A DNA stretch of 6,474 nucleotides, from NCBI GenBank assembly GCA_011041825.1, contig DRAO01000230.1, forward strand, positions 1 to 6,474. Reading direction: 5' to 3'. This document shows, piece by piece, positions 1 through 4,841 of the stretch. Origin of the DNA: Chloroflexota bacterium. GTDB taxonomy: Bacteria > Chloroflexota > Anaerolineae > SpSt-600. The notes under the pieces are model-generated. The model made no database searches. It saw only the letters and a program-made list of their open reading frames with translations, and had not been told where the DNA came from. Each line of letters opens with the position of its first letter. Position 1 is the first letter of the stretch. The translations under genes and the position numbers were made by a program.

Positions 1-528
1 GAAGTGAAGGACCTTGGTGGCAGTTTCGAGGGTCATCTTTATGATGCGTTCCTTATCGGCAGCGAGCACAAGCTCCCTGCCCAGGCCCCGGATTGCCTCT
101 AATTCTGCCATAAGCCGTTCGAGTTTCCTGAGGTCATGGGCTATCACCATCACCCCCAGCAATTTCCCCTCCTCATCTCTGACCACAGAACCGCTCACCA
201 GGGCCGGGACCTTTTCCCCCGCCTTGCTGAGGAGGGTCATCCTCACATCCCGCAGGGCCCCCTCCTTCACAAGCTGTGATAGACTTGTTCCCTTGAATAC
301 TTCTACTTCTACTTCTACTTCTACTTCTACTGCAAAGATTTTGCCAACGTTCTCTCCTATCAACTCCTCAGGTTCGTAGCCCAGTATATCCAACACGGCC
401 CGGTTCACAGCCTTTATCGTACCGTCGGGATTTGCCACGATGACCATATCAACCATGCTGTCCAGGAGGGCGGCAAGGAACCGGGGGTCTTCGCTGGGAA
501 AGGTTATGAAACGAGTTCTGCGCTCCAT
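1..528 (-). CDS. PAS-GAF sensor protein, C-terminal part outside window
   Basis: The reading frame is open from ATG at 528 to the left edge (176 codons seen, no stop), so the protein is partial. Residues about 16-135 form a PAS domain: a helix beginning LLDSMVDMVIVANPDG, then VNRAVLDILGYEPEELIGENVG, and a C-terminal sheet ending GVMVIAHDLRKLE. A short charged helical linker (about 135-150) leads into what looks like the start of a GAF domain (LVLAADKERIIKMTLETA). Such PAS-GAF proteins are usually the input half of histidine kinases or GGDEF/EAL proteins; the output domain is not visible. The start is set by AGGAGGG 8-10 bases upstream. Residues 67-77 are a pure (VE)5V run encoded by a hexanucleotide repeat, inserted in the middle of the PAS fold. 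The gene follows the sigma-54/GIY-YIG gene by 15 bases and probably shares its transcript. The PAS call is firm; GAF is likely; the ligand is unknown. Confidence 0.85.
   Translation of the reverse strand, partial: MERRTRFITFPSEDPRFLAALLDSMVDMVIVANPDGTIKAVNRAVLDILGYEPEELIGENVGKIFAVEVEVEVEVEVFKGTSLSQLVKEGALRDVRMTLLSKAGEKVPALVSGSVVRDEEGKLLGVMVIAHDLRKLERLMAELEAIRGLGRELVLAADKERIIKMTLETATKVLHF
298..330 (-). repeat. Hexanucleotide tandem repeat (GTAGAA)5.5 inside the PAS coding sequence
   Basis: On the plus strand this is TAC followed by five perfect copies of TTCTAC. On the coding strand it reads GTAGAA five times plus GTA, giving 11 alternating Val/Glu residues (67-77 of the sensor protein). Since the unit is two codons, gain or loss of copies keeps the frame and changes only the length of the insert. 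There are no interruptions, which fits recent expansion by slipped-strand mispairing. Confidence 0.95.
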
Positions 529-543
529 AAGTAGCCCTCCTAA

Positions 544-1713
544 TTAGGGTCTTAAATGGTTGCAGCGGGGCAAAGCCCCATAGATGGAAGTGAAGGAGTT
601 GCAGAGGAGTTTCTCTATGGACCTTATTTTCTCCCGAGGCAGAATCATATATCTGAAGACCAGTTTGTGAGTCTGCTGGATGTTGGCTAAATCTGCTTTC
701 CTGGCGTTGGGAAAGAGGTGCTCCTTGAGACGCTTTCTCAGGTTATGGGTGCTCCCGATGTAAATTACCGCACTTGAGCAAAGGGGATAGGAGAACCTCC
801 CCTCAGCCAGGGCTATCTCATACACGCCGGGACTTTCGGGAGCATTGGCGTTGATAGAGCCACGCTCAAAGGGGTAAGGGAGGGAGAAGTACACGGACGG
901 AGGAGGGTAGATGCGCTGGTTGCCCCGATCTCGGGAAGCTGGTATTCCAAGAGCCTGCCGGTAGAGGCTGACTGTACGGCGGGAGAGGCTTACCCCATAG
1001 TGTTGTTTCAGTAGCTGTCGGATTTCCTCGTCTGTATAAGCTTTCCGGAGTTTCCCTTCACGGAAGGCTTCCTCTTCCTCGTCGAGGATTGCCTTGATAA
1101 GCTGGCTGTAAAGCTGCTGGCGACGTGGGAAGAAAGTCTTTAAGGGCAAGCGCATCCCTTGTGGAGTAAGCACACTTAAGATTCCGACCAGACGGCAGAC
1201 GGTGGAGTTATCCCCATAGTTCAGGGAGAAACCCGGCGGGAGATAAGGGCTATCCCCCTTAAGGTGAGCCTTTATCCATCTGGCTAAAGCAACCTGGCTC
1301 AGGGGCTTCAGCTTAAGGGGAGACCCTGACAGGAGAAAATCCTCCTGGTGATGGATTATCCCCATAAGGAGGAGGTGGGTGAAGGCGTTCCGGGCGTTTA
1401 TAACCCAAAGGCACCGCACTAACTTGCCGCCTTCTTTACCCGTAGCCAAAGCTTCCCACACTTCTGGAGCTAGGGAGTAGAACCGCCTGAACTCATCTGA
1501 TGTATACTCGATGGCAAAGCCCTCACCCTCTTTTCGGAACTGAGCGATGAGGTCAGAGGGCCCTGTCTCCTTGCTCCCATCCACGTATGCTTTGGGGAGA
1601 TGCAACCGGGCTAGCAAGTTATCATCTTGGAGGCTTTTGAACAGAGGGAAGGACTCCGTCTTCCTGATAAAAGCCTTATATTTGCTCAGGGAAAGCTGAA
1701 AGTACACGCTCAA
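544..1713 (-). CDS. Sigma-54 C-terminal domain fused to GIY-YIG nuclease
   Basis: The 389-residue protein has two recognisable parts. Residues about 35-260 resemble the RpoN core-binding and DNA-binding region. A helical stretch (97-128) matches the 'LEQR..TLL..A..I...Q..FF' segment of RpoN, and KPLSQVALARWI opens the helix-turn-helix. STVCRLV (170-176) through TPQGMRLPLKTFF (183-195) parallels STVSRVT...TPRGLFELKYFF. SRRTVSLYRQ (244-253) followed by ALGIPASRDR is an RpoN box (canonical ARRTVAKYRE). Residues about 295-389 are a GIY-YIG nuclease domain: GVY (296-298), YIG (318-320), Arg328 in LRKRLKEH, metal-binding Glu367, and a final LPRCN with Asn385. All catalytic positions are present. 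The Gln/Leu-rich region I of sigma-54, which contacts enhancer-binding ATPases, is missing. I chose TTG at 1713 because GAGGGGTGG lies 8 bases upstream and the homology begins just after it; the frame is open to ATG 1992 but that part looks non-coding. It precedes the PAS-GAF gene. Likely a sequence-guided DNA endonuclease or a repurposed regulator; true function unknown. Confidence 0.8.
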   Translation of the reverse strand: MSVYFQLSLSKYKAFIRKTESFPLFKSLQDDNLLARLHLPKAYVDGSKETGPSDLIAQFRKEGEGFAIEYTSDEFRRFYSLAPEVWEALATGKEGGKLVRCLWVINARNAFTHLLLMGIIHHQEDFLLSGSPLKLKPLSQVALARWIKAHLKGDSPYLPPGFSLNYGDNSTVCRLVGILSVLTPQGMRLPLKTFFPRRQQLYSQLIKAILDEEEEAFREGKLRKAYTDEEIRQLLKQHYGVSLSRRTVSLYRQALGIPASRDRGNQRIYPPPSVYFSLPYPFERGSINANAPESPGVYEIALAEGRFSYPLCSSAVIYIGSTHNLRKRLKEHLFPNARKADLANIQQTHKLVFRYMILPREKIRSIEKLLCNSFTSIYGALPRCNHLRP

Positions 1714-1743
1714 AATTACCACCCCTCTTAACTGGCTCCGTCT

Positions 1744-1772
1744 GCTCCGAGCAAGGGTGTCGTTGCTGGAGC
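1744..1772 (-). other. Inverted repeat / hairpin in the leader of the sigma-54/GIY-YIG gene
   Basis: GCTCC and AGCAA (1744-1748 and 1750-1754) pair with TTGCT and GGAGC (1763-1767 and 1768-1772). This gives ten base pairs with one bulged base and an 8-base loop. Nearby, GTCTGC (1740-1745) can pair with GCAGAC (1787-1792), and GGCTCC (1734-1739) with GGAGCC (1768-1773), so alternative folds are possible. In the minus-strand transcript the hairpin lies about 30 bases upstream of the TTG start. No U-tract follows on either strand, so it is not an intrinsic terminator. Confidence 0.5.
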
Positions 1773-1826
1773 CTCGTTTCGCCAATGCAGACCTCCGGGT
1801 TCGTTGGGGAGAAGATGTTCTATTAA

Positions 1827-1855
1827 TATATAACACAAATGTTAGCGGTTGGCAA
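1827..1855 (-). promoter_or_regulatory. Sigma-70-type promoter for the minus-strand block
   Basis: Read on the minus strand, TTGCCA (1855-1850) is followed by a 17-base spacer and TATATA (1832-1827). The predicted transcription start is near 1820, leaving a leader of roughly 105 bases before the TTG at 1713. The assignment is by consensus match and position only. Confidence 0.6.
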
Positions 1856-1873
1856 AGGAAACAGCAGCGACCT

Positions 1874-1902
1874 TTGCAAACTTCTCCCTTGTTTGCTATA
1901 CT
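1874..1902 (+). promoter_or_regulatory. Sigma-70-type promoter for the small protein/radical SAM pair
   Basis: TTGCAA (1874-1879), a 17-base spacer, then TATACT (1897-1902). The predicted start is near 1909, about 50 bases ahead of the chosen GTG. It lies back to back with the minus-strand promoter at 1827-1855; the two -35 boxes are about 18 bases apart, so a regulator bound between them could control both directions. Confidence 0.65.
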
Positions 1903-1960
1903 TTTATTAGGGAAGCGCTTTATGGGCAGTGCTTTCAAAACCTTAATGACGAAAGGGGGG

Positions 1961-2332
1961 GTGCTTCTGATTCCTCCTGCGCTTCTGAGCAAGCTTTATG
2001 TGAAGGGTAGCCTTAACTGCTCTCCCGAGAATTCTGAATTCAAACTTAAGAATGTGCTCGCCCCCAGCACTATCATAGGCTTTGAGAAGGTGGAGGTGGA
2101 TGGGGCTCCCTATCCCTTAGACAAGGTGCTCTTATCTAAGAAAAACTCCGTCCGGCTAGCTGCTTCAGTAACCCCCCAGGCCCCTTTCCTTTTGAACATC
2201 AACGAGGAAGTAAAAGTAACCCTGGAAGGGTTGAAGCTCTCCCCCGGCTTTCACAGGATAGCCCTCCATCTGGAGAGCAAGGAGGTGGGAGAGGTAGAAA
2301 TCCCGGTGGAGGATACAGTTTGGGAAAGCTAG
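1961..2332 (+). CDS. Small conserved protein of unknown function, partner of the radical SAM gene
   Basis: About 123 residues from GTG 1961, beginning MLLIPPALLSKLYVKGSL and ending VEDTVWES. No membrane segment, signal peptide or metal motif is visible. Alternating hydrophobic residues, short turns and a phrase like VEVDGAPYPLDKV suggest a small all-beta fold. From memory, similar proteins in Chloroflexi-like and archaeal genomes are sometimes labelled 'hydroxymethylglutaryl-CoA reductase'. Nothing here supports that enzymatic role, since HMG-CoA reductases are far larger, so I do not adopt the name. The start is uncertain: GTG 1961 has a purine run (AAAGGGGGG) directly before it, while in-frame ATG codons at 1946 and 1922 are possible (1922 has GGGAAG six bases upstream but leaves a leader of only about 13 bases). 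Its last 13 bases overlap the next gene and carry that gene's ribosome site, so the two products are probably made together. Confidence 0.75.
   Translation: MLLIPPALLSKLYVKGSLNCSPENSEFKLKNVLAPSTIIGFEKVEVDGAPYPLDKVLLSKKNSVRLAASVTPQAPFLLNINEEVKVTLEGLKLSPGFHRIALHLESKEVGEVEIPVEDTVWES
2308..2322 (+). promoter_or_regulatory. Ribosome-binding site fixing a TTG start inside the upstream gene
   Basis: GGAGG at 2308-2312 is followed by seven bases and TTG at 2320. The site lies in the final codons of the upstream gene, whose stop is at 2330-2332. This supports TTG as the true start of the radical SAM gene and suggests translational coupling. Confidence 0.7.
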
Positions 2333-3186
2333 AAGCGCTTCTCCATAAGGCATCATATCTCCGAAAGGCCCATTTCCCCCTGGAGATTTATTTCGATTAC
2401 CCCTTTCATACCTTGACCATAAGCGTCACAGGGAGCTATTGCGCCCTGAAGTGCGCTCATTGCGGGGGTTATTATCTCCGTTCTATGAAGCCGATATGGG
2501 AGGCAAGAGCTCATCTGAGTTCGGCATCTAGCCTGCTAATCTCCGGTGGCTGTGATCCCTCAGGTCGGGTTCCTGTCACCGCCCATCTGGAGGAGATAAA
2601 ATCCATAGCCCCAGGACGCCGTCTCAACTGGCATGTGGGGTTTATAAGCGAAAGAGAAGCTCTCGCCATCGCCCCTTATGTGGATGTCATCTCCTTTGAT
2701 TTCGTGGGAGACGATGAGACCATCAGGGAGGTCTATGCCTTCAATCGCACCGTTGATGATTACCTCAATACCTACAGGATGCTCAAGCGTTATTTCAAAG
2801 TAATCCCCCATATCACCATAGGGCTCCGTGGGGGGAAAGTAGGCCACGAACACAAGGCCCTGCGCCTTTTGCTGGAGGAAGGGGTCAGGGGCCTGGTCTT
2901 CATCGTCTTCACCCCTACCCCCGGGACTGCCTATGCGGATAAGCCGCCACCGCCCGTGGAAACCGTAGCCGAGCTCCTGGCCGAAGCCCGAATCCTGTTC
3001 CCGCAGACCCCCATAGCTTTGGGGTGTATGCGCCCCCACGGGGATTACCGGAAACGCCTGGACCCCCTGGCAGTGAGAGCAGGGGTAAACCGCATCGTAA
3101 GCCCTGCCGTCGAAGCGCTCAGGGAAGCTAGGGAGATGGGCCTGGCTGTGAAGCGGACTGAGGAATGCTGTGTGTTTGACCTTTAG
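2320..3186 (+). CDS. Radical SAM enzyme, biotin-synthase-like
   Basis: The 288-residue cytoplasmic enzyme carries the radical SAM cluster motif CX3CX2C as CALKCAHC (Cys41, Cys45, Cys48), ligating the [4Fe-4S] cluster that cleaves S-adenosylmethionine. ISGGCDPSG (74-82) takes the place of the GGE-type SAM-binding motif. Beta strands of a TIM-barrel follow (VDVISFDFVG, HITIGLRGG, LVFIVFTPTPG), then a C-terminal part with LGCMRPHGDYR (235-244) and a terminal CC pair (283-284). Extra cysteines at 78, 236, 283 and 284 could ligate a second cluster, as in sulfur-inserting members; this is inferred. The overall pattern resembles the uncharacterised biotin-synthase homologues (COG1856 type, from memory), a group I associate loosely with the two-component lipoyl synthases LipS1/LipS2; that link is unverified and no lipoate ligase gene is in view. 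The TTG start is set by GGAGG seven bases upstream. The 3' end contains the next gene's promoter. Confidence 0.85.
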   Translation: MGKLEALLHKASYLRKAHFPLEIYFDYPFHTLTISVTGSYCALKCAHCGGYYLRSMKPIWEARAHLSSASSLLISGGCDPSGRVPVTAHLEEIKSIAPGRRLNWHVGFISEREALAIAPYVDVISFDFVGDDETIREVYAFNRTVDDYLNTYRMLKRYFKVIPHITIGLRGGKVGHEHKALRLLLEEGVRGLVFIVFTPTPGTAYADKPPPPVETVAELLAEARILFPQTPIALGCMRPHGDYRKRLDPLAVRAGVNRIVSPAVEALREAREMGLAVKRTEECCVFDL

Positions 3187-3204
3187 GGAAAAAAGTGATA
3201 TATA
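3176..3204 (+). promoter_or_regulatory. Sigma-70-type promoter for the TraR/DksA gene
   Basis: TTGACC (3176-3181), a 17-base spacer, then TATATA (3199-3204). The -35 box lies in the last codons of the radical SAM gene. The predicted start is near 3211, exactly where a stable hairpin begins. Confidence 0.7.
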
Positions 3205-3210
3205 TATAAA

Positions 3211-3349
3211 GCTTTTACAGAAGTAAAGGTGAGGCGCTTTTCCTGCAACGTGCCGATGGCCTGAGAGCATCAAGATGAGGGGCAGTTATGCGAAAAGCCC
3301 TCCCGGGTTAGCCGATGGGAGAGTGAATCTCCCGCATTCTCAGTGGAGG
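3211..3349 (+). ncRNA. Structured 5' leader of the TraR/DksA gene, candidate cis-regulatory RNA
   Basis: Three stems are visible by hand. (1) CUUUUAC (3212-3218) pairs with GUAAAGG (3223-3229) around loop AGAA. (2) GCUUUUC pairs with GAAAAGC (about 3234-3240 with 3292-3298), closing a region that holds nested UGCC/GGCA and GAUG/CAUC pairs. (3) GGGAGA (3317-3322) pairs with UCUCCC (3328-3333) around GUGAA. Stem 3 competes with CUCCC (3300-3304) for GGGAG, and CCUCC (3299-3303) is also complementary to the GGAGG ribosome site at 3345-3349. This is a plausible on/off arrangement for translation control. No U-tract follows stem 3, so transcription termination is not indicated. I could not match it to any riboswitch class I know. 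Structure is by eye; function is inferred. Confidence 0.45.
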
Positions 3350-3360
3350 TAAAGAAACCA

Positions 3361-3738
3361 GTGGTAAGAGAAAAGGGCCTCGAGAGGGAAAAAGCCTGGC
3401 TGGAGAAGGAATATCACAATACCCTCGCAGAATTGGAGCGCCTTCGGGAGGTCCTGAGAGGCGAGGTGGAAATGGACCTGGACGAAATATCCCCGGATTT
3501 ATACGAGCGTGATAAGACAATGGCGCTCATCCAAAGCCTGGAGATGCGGCTCGATTCGATAAAGCGAGCTCTAAGGGCTATCGAGAAGGGCACCTATGGC
3601 ATCTGCGAGCGGTGTGGGGCCCCCATTGACCCGGCCCGTTTGGAAGCCAGGCCTGATGCTACCCTGTGCCTCAAATGCCAGAGCGAATTAGAGAGGATTG
3701 TGAAGCGCCGGAGGGTGAAAGGGGAGATGGGATTTTGA
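3361..3738 (+). CDS. TraR/DksA-family C4 zinc-finger protein
   Basis: About 125 residues. The N-terminal two-thirds is a charged helical hairpin typical of the coiled-coil arm of DksA/YteA proteins (EREKAWLEKEYHNTLAELER, then ERDKTMALIQSLEMRLDSIK). The C-terminal zinc finger has Cys82, Cys85, Cys103 and Cys106 (CERC-X17-CLKC), preceded by the family phrase AIEKGTYGICERCG. DksA proteins reach into the secondary channel of RNA polymerase and tune initiation. The acidic DxxDxA tip motif of E. coli DksA is not evident, so this is closer to the YteA-type members of unknown target. I chose GTG 3361 with GGAGG 11 bases upstream; in-frame GTG 3343 would overlap that site and lacks its own. It has its own promoter and a structured leader. 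The stop codon is embedded in the next promoter. Confidence 0.85.
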   Translation: MVREKGLEREKAWLEKEYHNTLAELERLREVLRGEVEMDLDEISPDLYERDKTMALIQSLEMRLDSIKRALRAIEKGTYGICERCGAPIDPARLEARPDATLCLKCQSELERIVKRRRVKGEMGF

Positions 3739-3763
3739 CAATTGCCCCTTAATTTGATACAAT
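3735..3763 (+). promoter_or_regulatory. Near-consensus sigma-70 promoter ahead of the oxidoreductase operon
   Basis: TTGACA (3735-3740), a 17-base spacer, then TACAAT (3758-3763). The -35 box overlaps the TGA stop of the TraR/DksA gene. The predicted start is near 3770, well upstream of two terminator-like hairpins and the porGDAB-type operon. It is the best promoter in the window. Confidence 0.8.
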
Positions 3764-3788
3764 ATGCACAAGTTTAAACCTGATAGAG

Positions 3789-3826
3789 GGGACAATGACG
3801 GTTGAGGTCTTGTCTCGGATTTTTTC
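3789..3826 (+). terminator. Hairpin with U-tract (first terminator-like element)
   Basis: GGGACAA (3789-3795) pairs with UUGUCUC (3810-3816), and after one bulged U, GAC (3797-3799) pairs with GUC (3807-3809) around a 7-base loop. Six U residues follow at 3820-3825, three bases after the stem. It may end the TraR/DksA transcript or act as an early pause or terminator in the operon leader. It also covers the start codon of the possible leader peptide. Confidence 0.5.
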
Positions 3827-3839
3827 ATCTTTTCAATAG
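3795..3839 (+). CDS. Possible 14-residue leader peptide
   Basis: ATG 3795 opens a frame MTVEVLSRIFSSFQ ending at TAG 3837-3839, with GAGGGG three bases upstream. It lies between the strong promoter and the terminator at 3845-3886, the usual place for an attenuator leader peptide. It contains Val, Val, Leu, Ile and two Phe but no tandem run of one amino acid, so a sensed amino acid cannot be named. The start and ribosome site can be folded into the hairpin at 3789-3816. It may be fortuitous. Confidence 0.25.
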   Translation: MTVEVLSRIFSSFQ

Positions 3840-3844
3840 GATGT

Positions 3845-3886
3845 GAAAGGGTAGGATGCCAGGGGGGTATTCTACCCTTTCTCTTT
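3845..3886 (+). terminator. Strong intrinsic terminator in the oxidoreductase leader
   Basis: A 16-bp stem joins 3845-3860 to 3866-3881 (GAAAGGGTAG... with ...CTACCCTTTC, two G-U pairs) around loop AGGGG, followed by TCTTTT. On the minus strand no T-rich tail follows, so it acts only on plus-strand transcripts. CTTTTCA (3829-3835) can pair with TGAAAGG (3844-3850), which would open the foot of the stem and could serve as an antiterminator. Confidence 0.8.
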
Positions 3887-3899
3887 TAAGAAGAGGAAT

Positions 3900-3916
3900 C
3901 TCAGACACGTTCTGAG
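3900..3916 (+). other. Small hairpin upstream of the gamma-subunit gene
   Basis: CTCAGA (3900-3905) and TCTGAG (3911-3916) pair around CACGT. It lies between the terminator and the ribosome site (AGGAGG, 3932-3937). No U-tract follows. It may be an operator half-pair or an mRNA stabiliser; nothing more can be said. Confidence 0.35.
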
Positions 3917-3942
3917 CAACCTTAAGGCTGAAGGAGGGCGTT

Positions 3943-4521
3943 ATGGGCGAATTGATAGAAATCCGCTGGCATGGGCGTGGAGGTCAAGGAGTGGTTACCG
4001 CAGGGGAAATCCTGGCCGAGGCCGCTATGGAGGAGGGGAAATACTTCCAGGCCTTCCCCGACTACGGCCCTGAGAGGATGGGGGCCCCGATAAGGGCTTA
4101 CACCCGCATCAGCGACTCCCCTATCGAAATCCACTCCCAGATAACCTCCCCCGACATAGTAATCGTGGTTGACCCCACCCTGATAGGATTGGTAAACGTC
4201 GCCGAAGGCATCAAAGAAGGAGGGGTCATCCTCCTCAACACTCCAGCGTCTCCTCAGGAAATGCGTCAAAAGCTGGGTCTGGCCGGAAAAGGGGTCAAAG
4301 TCTTCACCATTGATGCCTCCGAAATCGCAATGAAGCACCTGGGCCGCAACATCCCCAACACCCCTATGCTGGGAGCTCTGATAAAAGCCACCAATCTTGT
4401 TTCCTTGGAAAGCGTCATCCGGCTAACTGAGGAACGCCTGGGTGCTAAACTCCGTGAGGAAGCAGTCAAAGCTAACATAGCAGCCTTGAAAGAGGCTTAT
4501 GAGAAAGTGCAGGAGGGGTAA
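3943..4521 (+). CDS. porG: 2-oxoacid:ferredoxin oxidoreductase, gamma subunit
   Basis: The 192-residue gamma subunit of the four-subunit pyruvate/2-oxoacid:ferredoxin oxidoreductase. The family signature sits at the N-terminus (IRWHGRGGQGVVTAGEILAE, residues 7-26), then the PDYGPERMGAP loop, and a Rossmann-like core with IVIVVDPTLI and ILLNTPA. This subunit contributes the domain that helps bind coenzyme A in related single-chain enzymes (family knowledge). Length is normal for the family. AGGAGG five bases ahead of ATG 3943 fixes the start. One base separates its stop from the delta gene, so they are one operon. The operon's promoter is probably at 3735-3763, with the leader terminator between. 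The symbol follows POR usage; a vor/kor identity cannot be excluded from this subunit alone. Confidence 0.92.
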   Translation: MGELIEIRWHGRGGQGVVTAGEILAEAAMEEGKYFQAFPDYGPERMGAPIRAYTRISDSPIEIHSQITSPDIVIVVDPTLIGLVNVAEGIKEGGVILLNTPASPQEMRQKLGLAGKGVKVFTIDASEIAMKHLGRNIPNTPMLGALIKATNLVSLESVIRLTEERLGAKLREEAVKANIAALKEAYEKVQEG

Positions 4522-4522
4522 A

Positions 4523-4840
4523 ATGGCAGAGCTCAAAGGCTGGAAGGAAATCCCCATCGGTGGGATGGTCCTCGAACCAGGGAGTTCCATAGAATACATC
4601 ACTGGCACTTGGCGCAGTATGCGCCCCGTAAGGGATGAGGAAAAGTGCACCCATTGTATGATTTGCTGGGTCTATTGCCCCGACTCAGCAATCATCGTCG
4701 AGGATGGTCGTGTCAAAGGCATTGATTACGACCATTGTAAAGGGTGCGGGATATGCGCCCTAGAATGCCCTGTCAAGGTAGAGAAACATGCCATCACCGG
4801 TAAGCCCGGCAAAGTCATCCAGATGGTGGAGGAGGTTTAA
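4523..4840 (+). CDS. porD: 2-oxoacid:ferredoxin oxidoreductase, delta (2x[4Fe-4S] ferredoxin) subunit
   Basis: A 105-residue ferredoxin-like subunit carrying two complete [4Fe-4S] motifs: Cys42, 45, 48, 52 (CTHCMICWVYCP) and Cys72, 75, 78, 82 (CKGCGICALECP). It passes electrons from the catalytic alpha/beta core to external ferredoxin. The N-terminal extension (IGGMVLEPGSS, then TGTWRSMRP) is the usual PorD form. ATG 4523 is preceded by AGGAGGGG and starts one base after the gamma stop; an upstream in-frame ATG at 4499 lies inside the gamma gene and has no ribosome site. One base separates its stop from the alpha gene. Confidence 0.93.
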   Translation: MAELKGWKEIPIGGMVLEPGSSIEYITGTWRSMRPVRDEEKCTHCMICWVYCPDSAIIVEDGRVKGIDYDHCKGCGICALECPVKVEKHAITGKPGKVIQMVEEV

Positions 4841-4841
4841 A

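Noticed and set aside
298..330. CRISPR-like or other spaced repeat array
   Set aside because: The repeat is a simple 6-base tandem without spacers, inside a coding frame.
14..379. Plus-strand frame rich in Ser and Thr with a (ST)n run
   Set aside because: It is the antisense reading of the PAS-GAF gene; the repeat run reflects the hexanucleotide repeat, and there is no ribosome site.
1757..1960. Upstream extension of the small plus-strand protein to ATG 1757
   Set aside because: It would cross both promoters, and the extra residues look like translated control region.
1714..1992. N-terminal extension of the sigma-54/GIY-YIG gene to ATG 1992
   Set aside because: The 93 extra residues are basic and low in domain character, span both predicted promoters and overlap the start of the plus-strand gene. 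A well-placed ribosome site supports TTG 1713.
2560..3273. Long minus-strand frame opposite the radical SAM gene
   Set aside because: The opposite strand encodes a clear radical SAM protein with its cluster motif; the antisense product has no recognisable motif.
3211..3342. Known riboswitch classes (cobalamin, TPP, SAM, c-di-GMP, c-di-AMP, fluoride, glycine, Moco) or SRP/6S RNA
   Set aside because: None of the conserved core strings that I remember for these classes could be placed in order; kept only as an unclassified leader.
3922..4338. Minus-strand frame opposite the gamma subunit
   Set aside because: It is a shadow of a well-conserved coding region.
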